Of a stretch of 64,000 nt of DNA, positions 32,582 to 42,196 are shown in pieces. Location of the stretch: assembly GCA_039000515.1 (NCBI GenBank), contig JBCFYV010000012.1:4407007-4471006 (forward strand). Reading direction: 5' to 3'. The notes beneath the pieces were generated by a model that saw only the letters and a program-made list of their open reading frames with translations, searched no databases and was not told the DNA's origin. Source of the DNA: Timema cristinae. Its lineage: Eukaryota > Arthropoda > Insecta > Phasmatodea > Timematidae. Position numbers and translations under genes: made by a program. Position 1 is the stretch's first letter, and the number at the start of each line of letters is the position of its first letter.

Positions 32582-32960
32582 ATTTACTAAGTTCGAACGT
32601 AAACGTGAGTATTTAAGGAAAGCTAAACAAAGATGTCCGCATAAAACGGTCCCGTACTCTTGATACCGAGTATGATTATAGGTGATGGGTATTCCTCTGA
32701 GATATTGAACAAGTTCGAGCGGTGGCCCTAGATCACCGAAACTATCGAAGTAAACCGCTCGTCCACCGTTTCTCTTATACGCCACCCAATGCGTACCCTT
32801 ACCACTATCATTATCAAGATTGATGATGGCGTTCTATATCTTCCAAGGAGGACCGTTAGGTAAAGCATCTCTCGCAAATACTCCTCTAAAGAAGGGGATT
32901 TTTAACTCGGCGGCGTACTTGCGCAGATCCGTTTCAGTAAGGGCACGTTTAGGTAGTCAT
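32582..32960 (-). pseudogene. Adenain-type cysteine protease, disrupted
   Basis: Minus-strand motifs in order are GKGTHWVAYKR with the catalytic His, VYFDSFGDLGPP with the acidic partner, and VLCGHLCLAFL with the nucleophilic Cys. This is the adenovirus-type maturation protease arrangement of Polintons. The ATG at 32960-32958 overlaps the stop of the phospholipase gene as ATGA. The frame from that ATG closes after three codons, so a one-base change lies just after the start, and an in-frame TAG sits at 32836-32834 before the His motif. The three catalytic residues are preserved, so the damage looks recent. The protease would process capsid proteins. Confidence 0.85.
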
Positions 32961-33571
32961 TTTAATTTCGGGTAAGGTCGTAGATACATACCTTTCCCAA
33001 TGGCGATAGCTTCGAGCTTACGATTATGTCTCTGAGCCTCGTTCAATTGTTTCGTATTCGCCTTAGCACTTTGTACGGCCTTGGTGATTCCTGCGGCTCC
33101 TCCGGCGACGGCTCCAAGCGCTGCGATCAAAGGTAGTATAGGTAGAATTCCTCCCTTCTTCTTACGACGTCTAGTAGTAGTAGTAGTAGTAGGACGCCGC
33201 TGACGACGTTGAGTTTTCTTCTTCTTCTTTAGACCTGAACCCATCTTGACTTTAGCTTTCATCGCGTTGGTGATTGCCCACGCCACGGCTTTCTCGCTCA
33301 ACTTCGAGTCTGGTGCGAGTAATCTTTTCCACGATTTCTCGATAAGTTCAAGATCTGCAGTATGACGTCCTGCAAGATCTTTCACCTTGGAGTAGGCGAT
33401 ATCGTGTTCTTTACAGTGTCGATCTAACTCATTTATTCCAGGATCGCCCCGTTTCAATCGTTTTTCCAACTTTGTTCCCGGTCCGCAGTACTGGTATCCG
33501 GGTATATGCGCTTCAAACGGTAGATTATTGATTATCTTATCCAACAAACCTCCCCCTCTTCTTCGCCTCAT
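32957..33571 (-). CDS. Phospholipase A2-domain capsid-associated protein with hydrophobic C-terminal segment
   Basis: A 204-residue intact frame, first gene of the minus-strand module. An N-terminal RRRR run is followed by YCGPGTKL (residues 28-35, a calcium-loop pattern) and RHCKEHDIAY (51-60) with the His-Asp catalytic pair at 56-57, as in parvovirus-type and other secreted phospholipase A2 domains. Residues 114-139 are Lys/Arg/Thr-rich, and 140-163 are a strongly hydrophobic Gly/Ala/Leu/Ile stretch. Such a PLA2 domain in capsid proteins is thought to act on membranes during entry; a basic plus hydrophobic tail recalls adenovirus core/cement peptides, by analogy only. The stop overlaps the protease start. 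Confidence 0.8.
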   Translation of the reverse strand: MRRRRGGGLLDKIINNLPFEAHIPGYQYCGPGTKLEKRLKRGDPGINELDRHCKEHDIAYSKVKDLAGRHTADLELIEKSWKRLLAPDSKLSEKAVAWAITNAMKAKVKMGSGLKKKKKTQRRQRRPTTTTTTRRRKKKGGILPILPLIAALGAVAGGAAGITKAVQSAKANTKQLNEAQRHNRKLEAIAIGKGMYLRPYPKLK

Positions 33572-33632
33572 GACACGTACTGATTAGCATTTATATAGGT
33601 GCATCCATTATATAGATGAAGTAGTCGTCAAC
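33572..33632. promoter_or_regulatory. Divergent promoter gap between virion module and right arm
   Basis: Only 61 bp separate the minus-strand start at 33571 from the plus-strand ATG at 33633. The gap contains ATTTATATAGG and CATTATATAGATG, TATA-like on both strands, so it probably drives transcription both ways. Confidence 0.5.
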
Positions 33633-34351
33633 ATGCGGTTCGAGAAACATACAGACTCTTTAACTGTACACAACAACGATCATGATGAGGGAGGAGCTTT
33701 ACCTCAGAGACACGGTACGTTGTTACCTGATACTATCCGCTGCATCATCTGTGGACCATCAAATTGCGGTAAAACCAATGCTATGATCAGCCTGTTGGAG
33801 GAACCTAACGGGCTACGCTTCAAGAACGTGTACGTTTACTCAAAATCGTTATACCAGCCTAAGTACAACGTTTATCGAAGGTCATCTCACTCGTTGAAGG
33901 CATGGGCTATTTCCCTTATTCCGACAACGCGGAAATTTTCCCACCGTCCGAGGCTAAACCCGACTCTGTATTCATATTTGACGACGTCGCTTGCGATAAA
34001 CAGTTTAATATACAGGCTTATTTCAGTATGGGTAGACATAAGGCCATAGACTGTTTCTATCTCTGTCAGACGTACTCGCGCATCCCGAAACAGATGTTGA
34101 GAGATAACGCTAATCTTCTCATCCTATTCAGGATGGATGATACGAACCTGAGACATATCTACGACGATCACGTGAACATGGATATGACTTTCCAAAAATT
34201 CAAGGAGGTGTGCTCGCTGTGTTGGAAAGATAACAAGTATGATTTTCTCGTGTTGAGCAAAGATCATGAGATCGATAAAGGACGATATCGCTACGGGTTC
34301 GATACCTTTATCTTGCACGATTGGGGCGAACGCGCGTTCAGTACGCGATAA
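33633..34351 (+). pseudogene. FtsK/HerA-type packaging ATPase, one frame break
   Basis: The first frame (33633-34049) carries a Walker A motif, CGPSNCGKTN, at residues 40-49. The second frame (from about 33870 to 34351) carries Walker B, DSVFIFDDVAC, and an arginine-rich helix with CQTYSRIPKQMLRDNANLLI. A single-base change near 33866 separates them. Both nucleotide-binding motifs are intact, so only the reading frame is lost. This is the genome-packaging ATPase of Polintons and adintoviruses. The fibre-like gene starts only six bases after its stop. Confidence 0.9.
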
Positions 34352-34357
34352 GACATC

Positions 34358-35242
34358 ATGTCGTCCATATCTAAATTCGGTCATAGTCTCTACAAATATA
34401 GATCTCTCTTTGAGTCAGAGGGAAATCTAACTCTAAACTCTCAACGGTATTACGACGCTTGATCGAAAAGGATCGTCAACGTCGAGTCGCCCGTCACATC
34501 TAAGGATGTCTGTAACAAGTCTTACGTCGATAGGATGGATGCGAGACATAGTAACGGGCAGATAGTCGCTCTCAACACCGCCAAGGACCTCATCAAAGGA
34601 TAGATGGAATCGTTGATCGAGGATTTGGAGAACAATCGAGTGAAATACTTCAACTTTGAGAAGAGTGCTCGTCAAGGGGTAGAGGAGGTGCGGAAACTGT
34701 CTCATAATCATGAGGATCGTCTCAACGAAAATAAAACAACGCTTGACGTTTTAGGTTCTAAGCTGCTAAGCCTAGAGGAAGCTTTCGAGATACATCGAAC
34801 CATTTACAACGATTTTATAGCCAGAGGTGTACTACGCTTAAGGGGACTGGATAACAACAAGCTTTACGATGCAGACGGTTTAGTTTTGCGAAACATAGGT
34901 ATGCCCTCATTACCTTCAGACGCCGCGTCTAAAGCTTATGTAGACTCTACGGTTAATCGTGGTTTCATCTACATCTACTTGGATTCGAAACCTCTGAAGA
35001 AGGATGGGAGACATTTCGAATTCACTCTAACAGGTGAACGCGGTTATAAGTTCAAGAGGGCGGGCATCGTTTCAACGATGGTCATGAACTTGAAAGATAT
35101 TATTTGTTTGTTGAATCTTAAAATTTTCGACGACCCTCCTTTCGAGGTGTTCAAAGATGACTCTATATCTTTCATGATAGAAACACGCTCGACGACGGCG
35201 CCTCAGATTTTACACGTTGAATTAGGTTTTACTTACGTTTAG
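34358..35242 (+). pseudogene. Fibre-like coiled-coil protein, frame-broken
   Basis: An N-terminal frame from the ATG at 34358 (MSSISKFGHSLYKYRSLFES) stops near 34458. The main frame is 34604-35242, 212 codons. Within it residues 1-70 are charged and helical, consistent with a coiled coil. Residues 75-116 contain RGLDNNKLYDADG and PSDAASKAYVDST. The last ~96 residues are beta-rich and could be a globular head. The DAASKAYVD phrase is the kind of shaft-to-head linker seen in phage tail fibres. Place and architecture suggest a trimeric receptor-binding fibre; that role is inferred. The 34460-34603 stretch lacks an open frame in phase, so the gene is broken. Confidence 0.55.
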
Positions 35243-35290
35243 ATATAATGAACCGTTTCTTCGTCGTAAGAGACATTCGCACCTTACATC

Positions 35291-36055
35291 ATGTCGACGA
35301 AGGTCACGGAGGATATCATAAAAGCGAGTAAGATTATTAAACGAAAGTATAAGCAACTACGCGATGCCCGCCACGAGTCGGAGCACGTAGCGAATGAAAC
35401 GTTCAAACCTATCACGGAACCTCTAAACAAGATGGTGAAGGCGCTCGCCGAACCCGAACCCGAAGCCCCACCCGAGAGATCAGAGAGCAACCATCTATTG
35501 GATACTTATCTTTATTCGTCTCACACGCATTCTGATAAGACATATGGGGTACGTCATGAAGGCGACTCTACCAAGCTCGGAGATACGCCTATCATATTCG
35601 ACGGGAAAGACAGAACAATACTTCTCAACAATAAGACGGTACCGTATACTCGAGGACTATTAGAATTACTCTTCAGAAGAGCACCTACGCATTATACTAA
35701 GGATGATCTGAAAGTATACAAGTCTATGCTCGAAGAAACGAACGCGCATCGGTTGAGAAACGAACCGTACACTCGTATCAAGATGCGGGCGGGATCAAAG
35801 TATTCGCTAATCATCAAACCTATGTTTGAAGAGGAGCTCGAGGTGAAGGTTTATACAAGATGGCGACGGGAAGAGGCGTCGATTATACCTATTGGGACGA
35901 TCCTAACGAATTGGTTGATCGATTACGACTCTTGCACGCATCTACCGAGGCCGGACATTCCGCTCACCATAACGAGATCGTTTCTATCATCGAGGAATTA
36001 CGCGAGGCGGGAATCATCGTATAAAGACATTCAACTCTTCGATATTTTATCATAA
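35291..36055 (+). pseudogene. DUF8207-like Polinton protein with shifted C terminus
   Basis: The 254-codon frame starts MSTKVTEDIIKASKIIKRK, a basic helix, then an acidic/Pro linker (EPEPEAPPE). The conserved part follows: DKTYGVRHEGDSTKLGDTPI, YTRGLLELLFRR, YTKDDLKVYKSMLEETNAH. From about 35865 the conserved signal moves to another frame, which encodes WDDPNELVDRLRLLHASTEA and closes with a stop near 36022; the annotated frame's last ~60 residues are therefore probably not the native end. I recall this domain as DUF8207 from insect annotations, with unknown function. It lies between the fibre-like and integrase genes. Confidence 0.6.
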
Positions 36056-36057
36056 TC

Positions 36058-37038
36058 ATGTCCGGCGTCAAGTGGGAGATTGCGCGCAAACTTCATCGTC
36101 CGGCAAGACGACGATTCCCCCGAAGACACGTTAGCGTACGAGGCTTGAACGAGCTCCTTCAGGCCGATCTGGTAGAGATGATACCCTACTCTGGTTCGAA
36201 TAAGGGATTCAATTACCATCTCACCGTCATCGACGTGTATTCCAAGAGGGCTTGGGCCGCACCCGTCAAGACTAAGACGGGTAAGAACGTCAGCGTCGCA
36301 ATGGCTCTCCTCCTCGACAAGGTAGGTTTACCTCGTGTACGTCATCTCCAAACGGATAACGGGTCGGAGTTTTACAACGCAGAATTCAAAACACTCATGA
36401 GGAGAAAGAGGATCAATCATTATTCTACATACAGCAACGTCAAGGCTAGCGTCGTTGAACTTTTTAATCGCACTCTCAAGAACATGATGTGGAGGAGGTT
36501 CACGGCTAAAGGATCGTATCGATGGATCGATATGATCGATTCCTTACTGGACGAATACAACCGTACTGTACACTCGACCATAAAGATGAGACCTATAGAC
36601 GTCAAGGACGATAGACTTTTACATACAGTCTATAAACGTTTCAAGAGCTCAAATTCCACGCCGAACGTATTTAAAGTGGGCGATATAGTCCGTATCAGCA
36701 AGTATAAGGACGTTTTAGAAAAGGGTTATACCGCAAACTGGTCGACTGAACTGTTTAAAATACGCAAGGTGGTCGAGACTAATTCCAGGACCTTCCTACT
36801 CGAAGATATGAAAGGTAACCCTATCACGGGCGGTTTCTACGCTAAGGAACTTAGAAAGACTTCGTATCCCGACGTCTACCTCGTGGAGAAGATAGTCAGA
36901 CGTTCCGGAAATAGAGCGTACGTCAAATGGTTAGGGTTCGACTCGACACACAATTCGTGGATCGATGCGAAGGATATAGAGGGGGGCGAGGGTATGTTCC
37001 CCCCTCCATCCCGAGCATATAAAGCGACCGGGAGGTAG
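36058..37038 (+). CDS. Retroviral-type integrase with chromodomain, intact
   Basis: A 326-residue open frame. The N terminus is basic (ARKLHRPARRRFPRRH). The catalytic core has D37 in LQADLVEM, D100 in LQTDNGSEF and E134 in SVVELFNRTLK, the D,D,E triad of retroviral and Polinton integrases. Residues 205-250 (FKVGDIVRIS and onward) fit an SH3-like C-terminal domain. Residues 274-308 (YLVEKIVRR, AYVKWLGF, NSWIDAKDIE) are a chromodomain, which could steer insertion to methylated-histone chromatin. It should cut and join the 6-bp staggered target seen at the element's ends. This is the best-preserved enzyme of the element. It starts about 35 bp after the native end of the preceding gene. Confidence 0.95.
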   Translation: MSGVKWEIARKLHRPARRRFPRRHVSVRGLNELLQADLVEMIPYSGSNKGFNYHLTVIDVYSKRAWAAPVKTKTGKNVSVAMALLLDKVGLPRVRHLQTDNGSEFYNAEFKTLMRRKRINHYSTYSNVKASVVELFNRTLKNMMWRRFTAKGSYRWIDMIDSLLDEYNRTVHSTIKMRPIDVKDDRLLHTVYKRFKSSNSTPNVFKVGDIVRISKYKDVLEKGYTANWSTELFKIRKVVETNSRTFLLEDMKGNPITGGFYAKELRKTSYPDVYLVEKIVRRSGNRAYVKWLGFDSTHNSWIDAKDIEGGEGMFPPPSRAYKATGR

Positions 37039-37058
37039 GGAGACGCATCTCATTCGAA

Positions 37059-37652
37059 ATGTTTAGACGGTTGGGTTATCGTCTGGAGGACATGAGTGAA
37101 ATTAAGATTTCAGACAACAGCTTGGAATACTACATCGCGAGAGCCGAGAAGGGTTACAGCGAGTGTTGCGACTCTTCGGTGCACTGGCTCGGATGCCATA
37201 ATCCGGGAATGTACGAGGCGAGTCAGTCCGTCGAGAACTGTTCAACATCATGTCCCGTCTACAAGCTGAAGGAAGGGGACGAGCCGCAAATTCTCAGCGA
37301 AGACGCTCCCCAGCTCGAGGAATCGACATCCCTGCTCGAGGAAAACGCTTTGTGCGTCGAACTGGATCGGATCGAGCGTGAGGAACTCGACCGCGTCAAA
37401 AGCATCTCCGAACTCGAAAAGTATCGGACCTACAACGTTCGTCGCCTGGAAGGAGACGAGGAGATCAGCGAACCGGAGGACGAGCCAAACATCGTGACGC
37501 TGGACTATGTGGGCAAAGTGCGTCTTCCAGGTAAAAACTTTGGCGCGAGATACATAAGTCGGTTTAACGCCTCGCAGCGCGGACTGATCTATCTAGGTGA
37601 CGGCAAATACGATCTTTTCAAGTGGTTAAAGAACCGGTCGTGCGCGTGTTGA
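37059..37652 (+). CDS. Cysteine-rich acidic protein at the Polinton right end, unknown
   Basis: A 197-residue intact frame beginning 20 bp after the integrase stop. The N-terminal third holds a Cys cluster (ECCDSSVHWLGCHNP, then ENCSTSCPVYKL). The middle is Glu-rich and probably helical (LDRIEREELDRVKSISELEK). The end has LDYVGKVRLPGKNFGARYI, GLIYLGDGKYDLFKWLK and a CAC finish. The clustered Cys residues could bind zinc or form disulphides. I do not recognise the family. Its integrity beside many broken genes is notable. The right inverted repeat begins about 400 bp later. Confidence 0.65.
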   Translation: MFRRLGYRLEDMSEIKISDNSLEYYIARAEKGYSECCDSSVHWLGCHNPGMYEASQSVENCSTSCPVYKLKEGDEPQILSEDAPQLEESTSLLEENALCVELDRIEREELDRVKSISELEKYRTYNVRRLEGDEEISEPEDEPNIVTLDYVGKVRLPGKNFGARYISRFNASQRGLIYLGDGKYDLFKWLKNRSCAC

Positions 37653-38049
37653 ATAGACTATATGTATGTGTATGTTGAAAGACTAAGACTATGCATGAAA
37701 GAATCTTTGATAGAGAGAGAGAGAGAGAATTTTGTACTGAATATATGTATCAATGTAATATTAAGAATATACTAGGTTTTAAAAAAACTGTACTATTTAT
37801 TTAGGGGGGAATAATACTTGTCATATCCTTAATTCCCAATCTTTGCTAGGACTGAGGTCAGACCATCAGGGTTTGAGAGAGAGAGAATATACTTGTCAAA
37901 TCCCAAGGAGTAAGGGTTCGAGGTCCATAAGCTACCCTCCCAAACCCTACTACATCACGCCGATGAAAGAGAGAGAGAGAGAGAGAAAACACTCAATCCC
38001 CCTGTAACCCTCTCCTCACTGTTCCAGTATACACACGCCACCCTCTATC
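37653..38049. other. Gene-free stretch with GAGA tracts before the right TIR
   Basis: Four or five GAGAGAGAGA tracts (for example near 37713, 37878 and 37970) are spaced through AT-rich sequence. They may be part of the promoter or 3' region of the right arm. The left end has a comparable CTCTCTCTCT run just inside its TIR near 21472, so the longest inverted repeat may extend further than annotated. Confidence 0.5.
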
Positions 38050-38525
38050 CTGAGAGAAAAAAAACACCCAAGCCGTGCGAGAGACAGCCCTTCTCATCCC
38101 CAGGAAACCTCAATTATGCAAATGAGCCCCCGTATGCCGTACCAAAAAAAGATATAAGTCTCCCCCTCTCAGTCAGCCAGGTGCTCCAACCACCCATCAC
38201 ATCTCTCAGTCATCCCCCCACCTCCCCACCTCCCCACCTCATATCCCCCAGCATCCCAGGAACCCTCCCAAAAAAAACCCTCTCACCCAGGTGCGCCATC
38301 CCCCCTCCTCCACAACTCACATCACCCTATCTATCTCAACATCTCAGGAATGCAAATGTGTTCTCGTATACCGCAAGAAAAAAAAAACCCAGGTGCTCCA
38401 CACCCCCTCACCCCTCTCCCTCACATCTCTCTGGCACCATCGAGTGCTCCAACCCTTCTCATCCTCCCCCCCTCCCATCACCCAATTATGTAAATGTGTT
38501 GTCGTATGCCTCATTCTCCCTTACT
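38050..38525. repeat. Polinton right terminal inverted repeat
   Basis: About 476 bp, C-rich on the plus strand, the reverse complement of 21033-21490 apart from small indels. It contains three copies of a module with ATGCAAAT or ATGTAAAT followed by a CGTATGCC-like word (about 38114, 38349, 38488). It ends CATTCTCCCTTACT. Confidence 0.9.
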
Positions 38526-38531
38526 AGTGTT
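38526..38531. repeat. Right target-site duplication AGTGTT
   Basis: Identical to 21027-21032 and directly outside the right inverted repeat. Confidence 0.9.
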
Positions 38532-40495
38532 TTACTTCTTAAATACACACTAATTTTTCTAGAACGTACCCATACTAGTTTGAATTGAACTTATGCATCT
38601 TATTTCAGTGTTTATTAAAACAGACTTTCATCAAAGCAATTTAAACAGGCTCAGAACAACAATGAAGGAACAGGAGTAATAGGGCTGTGTTGCATTCTTA
38701 CAACTCTTAATAATGTTTCATTTGATTAAGTAGACTATATTAAATAAAATAAAACATTTTAGTTTTCACCCTTTAACCATTTATAATTTTGGTTACATTT
38801 TAAAATTCGTTATCGAGTGTTCAATTTGCATGAAATTTCGTATAACCATGTTGTTTAGAGTGCTGATTTAAAATTTACCATAATTTATTCAATAAAATGT
38901 CAGGTTTTAAATAGTTTATTGATGTACCAGTATTAACATTTTAGGGCAAGGTCTATGTGGTTATGAAGCCGGACATTGGTAGACAAGTATCAAAATACTG
39001 TAGAAATATTGATAAATTCCATTTTTATTGCTTTATTCTAAAGTTTAAAATGTTTTTAAATAAACATAGACATATTGCTAATTTTTGATAAAATGACGAG
39101 CGAGTTCTACATCTCCGGGAGATTACTAGTTAAATATTTCTTCCAAGTTGTTATGACAAAGCCGCGGTGGGGTCACAATATAGAGGTTTTAGCTTTATAT
39201 TATCTTTTTCAAGGATTTTAATGATTATAAGAAGACGCATAAATAATTCTAATAGAAACGTAAGTTGTTAAAGTGCTTAAAACGAACTAGTTACTGCTTA
39301 GGTTCTTTTTGGCTATTCCATTCTGATAGCTTCTTGCTGACTTGTTTACTTTGGCAGCCTTGTAATGCTGATATAATAATATAAAATCATTACCCAACCC
39401 CGGGCTTGTTGGTTCTATTTTAGTACATATTAGTCGCATATAATCATTATTATAAGAAATTTATAATAATTAAAACAAGCATTAGTGGACATGCGGGTTT
39501 AATGTCACGCTCTTTTGGTTTGGTTTGTTAGTGAAGGTGAAGAAAGGATTTTATTTCTGACCGAGGATATTTTATCCTAATATCCCTCCAAGAAAATGAG
39601 TGTACATTGCCTCTAAATTTTACCTATCCCACTGGTGTAGTTAACTGTAGATATTCCGGGCTGGTAGTAATACACAGTAAAAAAGCTCAAAAACGAGAAT
39701 TTGAAAGCTTTTAAGTTATCAAAGGGTCGCAATGGTTGCAGGGGGAAAAGTTGTGGTCATAAACTTCAAAATGTTGGAAACCTATGTAATATATTCAGTA
39801 AAATTTTTAATCTAAATTACACGATTTGAACAATAACTGCAAATAAAACTAAAATAAATAATAATTCAAGTTATTTCCTTGTGCGCTGAAAAAGCCTTGT
39901 AGCTTTAAAAATCAAGTATGAAGAAATAAATAAATTTAAAAATTACATTTGCCTGAAGCCTCCTGCCCCCCCCCCCCCCCAACTTCTTTTCTCCCCCGTT
40001 CTCAACGTTGCCCATCTTGTACTTCCTTTTCCACTTGGGAATTTTTCTAATTTAGAAATGCTTGGAGTTGGGAAAACACTGGTTTCACCCCAACCAAAAT
40101 ATATTTCGTGCAACGCCCCTGATGAATCACACAAATTGGGGCGATAATTTAGGTATTACTGCATACAACATATAATTTGACAGGATGGTGAGTTTAATTA
40201 TTTAGGAACCATTTTAACTAGCCATAATTATATTAGATTGTAAATTAGGAAAATAATACAGTCAGGAGAGGCATGGTACTACTCGGTCAGTACTACTGGT
40301 GAGGTTTTATAAGGAACTCGACCGTGCAGGTAGAGTTGTAAGAGACGAGATAGTAGTAGATAAGAATGTTTCTTTCTTTCTCGTATGAGATGTGAGATGT
40401 TCTATTCTACTACCCCAGACACAAACATGTACTACTTATATTGTATATCTTAAAATGCTTTCACACAACTTATATTATGACTATCATCACCCGAA
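38532..40495. other. No gene seen
   Basis: AT-rich flank of the Polinton. A C-run of 15 or more near 39967 and short frames near 39943-40134 have no recognisable content. Confidence 0.45.
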
Positions 40496-40503
40496 GTGTT
40501 TTC

Positions 40504-41295
40504 AAGTGGTGGCTCGTGTATAGGCACTGTGGAACTGCAGCACCCCCTAACATATAATATAATGATTCCTTTTTTCTTTAATTCTTTATTTATTTTTGTA
40601 GTACAATATATATTCCTTAATCTTAATGTCAGTACTTCAGTAGCAATCCCCAAGTATATGAAAAGGATACAAACATCTTTGTATGGAACTGTGCGCTTCA
40701 CAGTGCCAGAGAAGTGGTGTTTGACTGTTGTGCGCATGCGCACATAGGAGGGGGTGGGAAGGAAGGCGGGACTGCCAGGTAGAGAGAGCACTGTTGCTCT
40801 CGCAGTGCCGGCTCTGGCGTGATGGTGGAAGGAAGTTTTTTCTCAGCGTGTGTTGTGCTTAAAAACCGTGTACCATATTCTTGAATGTGATAAAGTGTAG
40901 AAGAGTGTAGAATTATATTATTATTCTGCTTCCAGCTATTCTATTTGATTTTTTTTCGGTTATTTTATTTTAGAGAAAGACTAAATGCGCTTGCAGTACT
41001 TTCAATAGAGAAACATTTATTCAATTGTCATCCAAAGATCAAGGAGAAAATTAATGAACTTTTTTCGCAAATTAAAACAAGAAGAATGGATTTCATTTTT
41101 AGATGAATAGATCAAGCTTGAACTGTAACAATTTAAGTTAAAGTAAGTAAACAAGTTTTTTTGTTAAGATTTTATCAAATTCCTGAATAAATTTTCTTTT
41201 TATTTATGTTTTTTTTCCTTTTACACAATTTTAAAACAAAGGCTAAACCTTTTCTGGAGCAGCACCCCACTAATTTTAGCTACAAGCCACCACTG
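40504..41295 (+). mobile_element. hAT deletion derivative, copy 1 (792 bp, perfect 8-bp TSD)
   Basis: Ends AGTGGTGGCTCGTGTATA on the left and CTACAAGCCACCACTG on the right are inverted, and GTGTTTTC is repeated exactly at 40496-40503 and 41296-41303, the 8-bp size of hAT. Near 40971-41100 a plus-strand remnant, LNALAVLSIEKHLFN and IKTRRMDFIF, matches the C-terminal tail of ZMYM1-like hAT transposases. So this is an internally deleted hAT, not an unrelated MITE. A second copy lies at 56868-57679. Confidence 0.85.
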
Positions 41296-41589
41296 GTGTT
41301 TTCCCTGGAGCTGTCGTCTGACAAAATAATGTTTTCCAGTTTTATATTTATTTTTACTGGGCAACAATACTGTTCAACGACATAATGTATTTTTTACAGT
41401 GAAATACAATAATTATTTTGGCTATAAATTTATAAATCGAAATTTTCAAAATATTATTTGTATAGGATGTGAAGAAATGTATTATTATTGCTCACAAATC
41501 TCTTTCTTTGGGACCAAATATACAGCACATCAATTTATATTAATACATAATTAACTCTATTGATGACTTATCTATATAAATATGCACAT

Positions 41590-42196
41590 CTAATAAAATG
41601 TTTTCTTCCCACAGTTTCTTTCAACCTCTTTGGGTTGGCTTCAGCTTGAGAACCAATTTGACCAGTGGTGGAACTTCCCTCACTACCTGGGAGCTTTGGA
41701 TGGGAAACATTGTGTGGTACAAGCTCCCAAGAACAGTGGTAGCTTCTACTTCACTTACAAATCAACAAACAGTATTGTCCTACTAGCATTGGCAGATGCC
41801 AATTGCAAATTCACCTACATAGACGTGGGTTGTAATGGGCGTATATCTGATTAGGGCGCTTTCAGTAACTCTACATTGGTTCAAGCATTCGAGTCCAACC
41901 AAATAGAATTACCTAAGCAAAGATGCCCGGTAGACAGCAGGAGATTCCATACTTCTTCGTAGCAGACGATGCGTTTGCTTTATGAAGTTTTGATGAAACC
42001 TTGTCCTCACAGATACTTACCAGCAGATGAAATAATATTTAATTATAAAGTCTCTAGGACAAGAAGGATAGCAGAGGATGTCTCCGGAATATTAGCCCAG
42101 AGGTTTAGTTTTACGGAAACCCATGCATGCATCTACAACCAAACACAGATGAAAAGGCCGTGTTCGCTACATGCGTACTACATAACTTCCTGGTAA
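41590..42196 (+). pseudogene. PIF/Harbinger (HARBI1-like) transposase relic
   Basis: The frame at 41630-41854 reads FPHYLGALDGKHCVVQAPKN, then SFYFTYKSTNSIVLLALADA and FTYIDVGCNGRISD. This is the HARBI1 nuclease core with catalytic Asp residues in GALDGKH and YIDVG. Further downstream in other frames come ALMKPCPHRYLP-like and RTRRIAEDVSGILAQRF segments, fitting the third acidic residue (RRxxED/EN) region. Frame breaks near 41855 and 41965 disable it. No terminal repeats or 3-bp duplication could be placed. Confidence 0.85.

Larger units (their letters stand above)
21033..38525. mobile_element. Polinton/Maverick (adintovirus-like) element, 17.5 kb
   Basis: The boundaries are set by inverted repeats that both begin AGTAAGGGAGAATG when read inward, and by the 6-bp duplication AGTGTT on each side. 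The interior encodes the full Polinton kit: protein-primed DNA polymerase B, retroviral-type integrase with chromodomain, adenain-type protease, packaging ATPase, two capsid proteins and accessory proteins. The layout is plus-strand left arm (21.9-28.7 kb), minus-strand virion module (30.1-33.6 kb) and plus-strand right arm (33.6-37.7 kb). A SINE has inserted into it. At least six genes carry frame breaks. Polintons integrate through their integrase and replicate by their own polymerase; capsid genes suggest a virus-like stage, inferred from related elements. Confidence 0.95.

Noticed and set aside
38181..38588. Pro/Ser-rich frames at the right Polinton end
   Set aside because: Same cause as at the left end, and they run past the element boundary.
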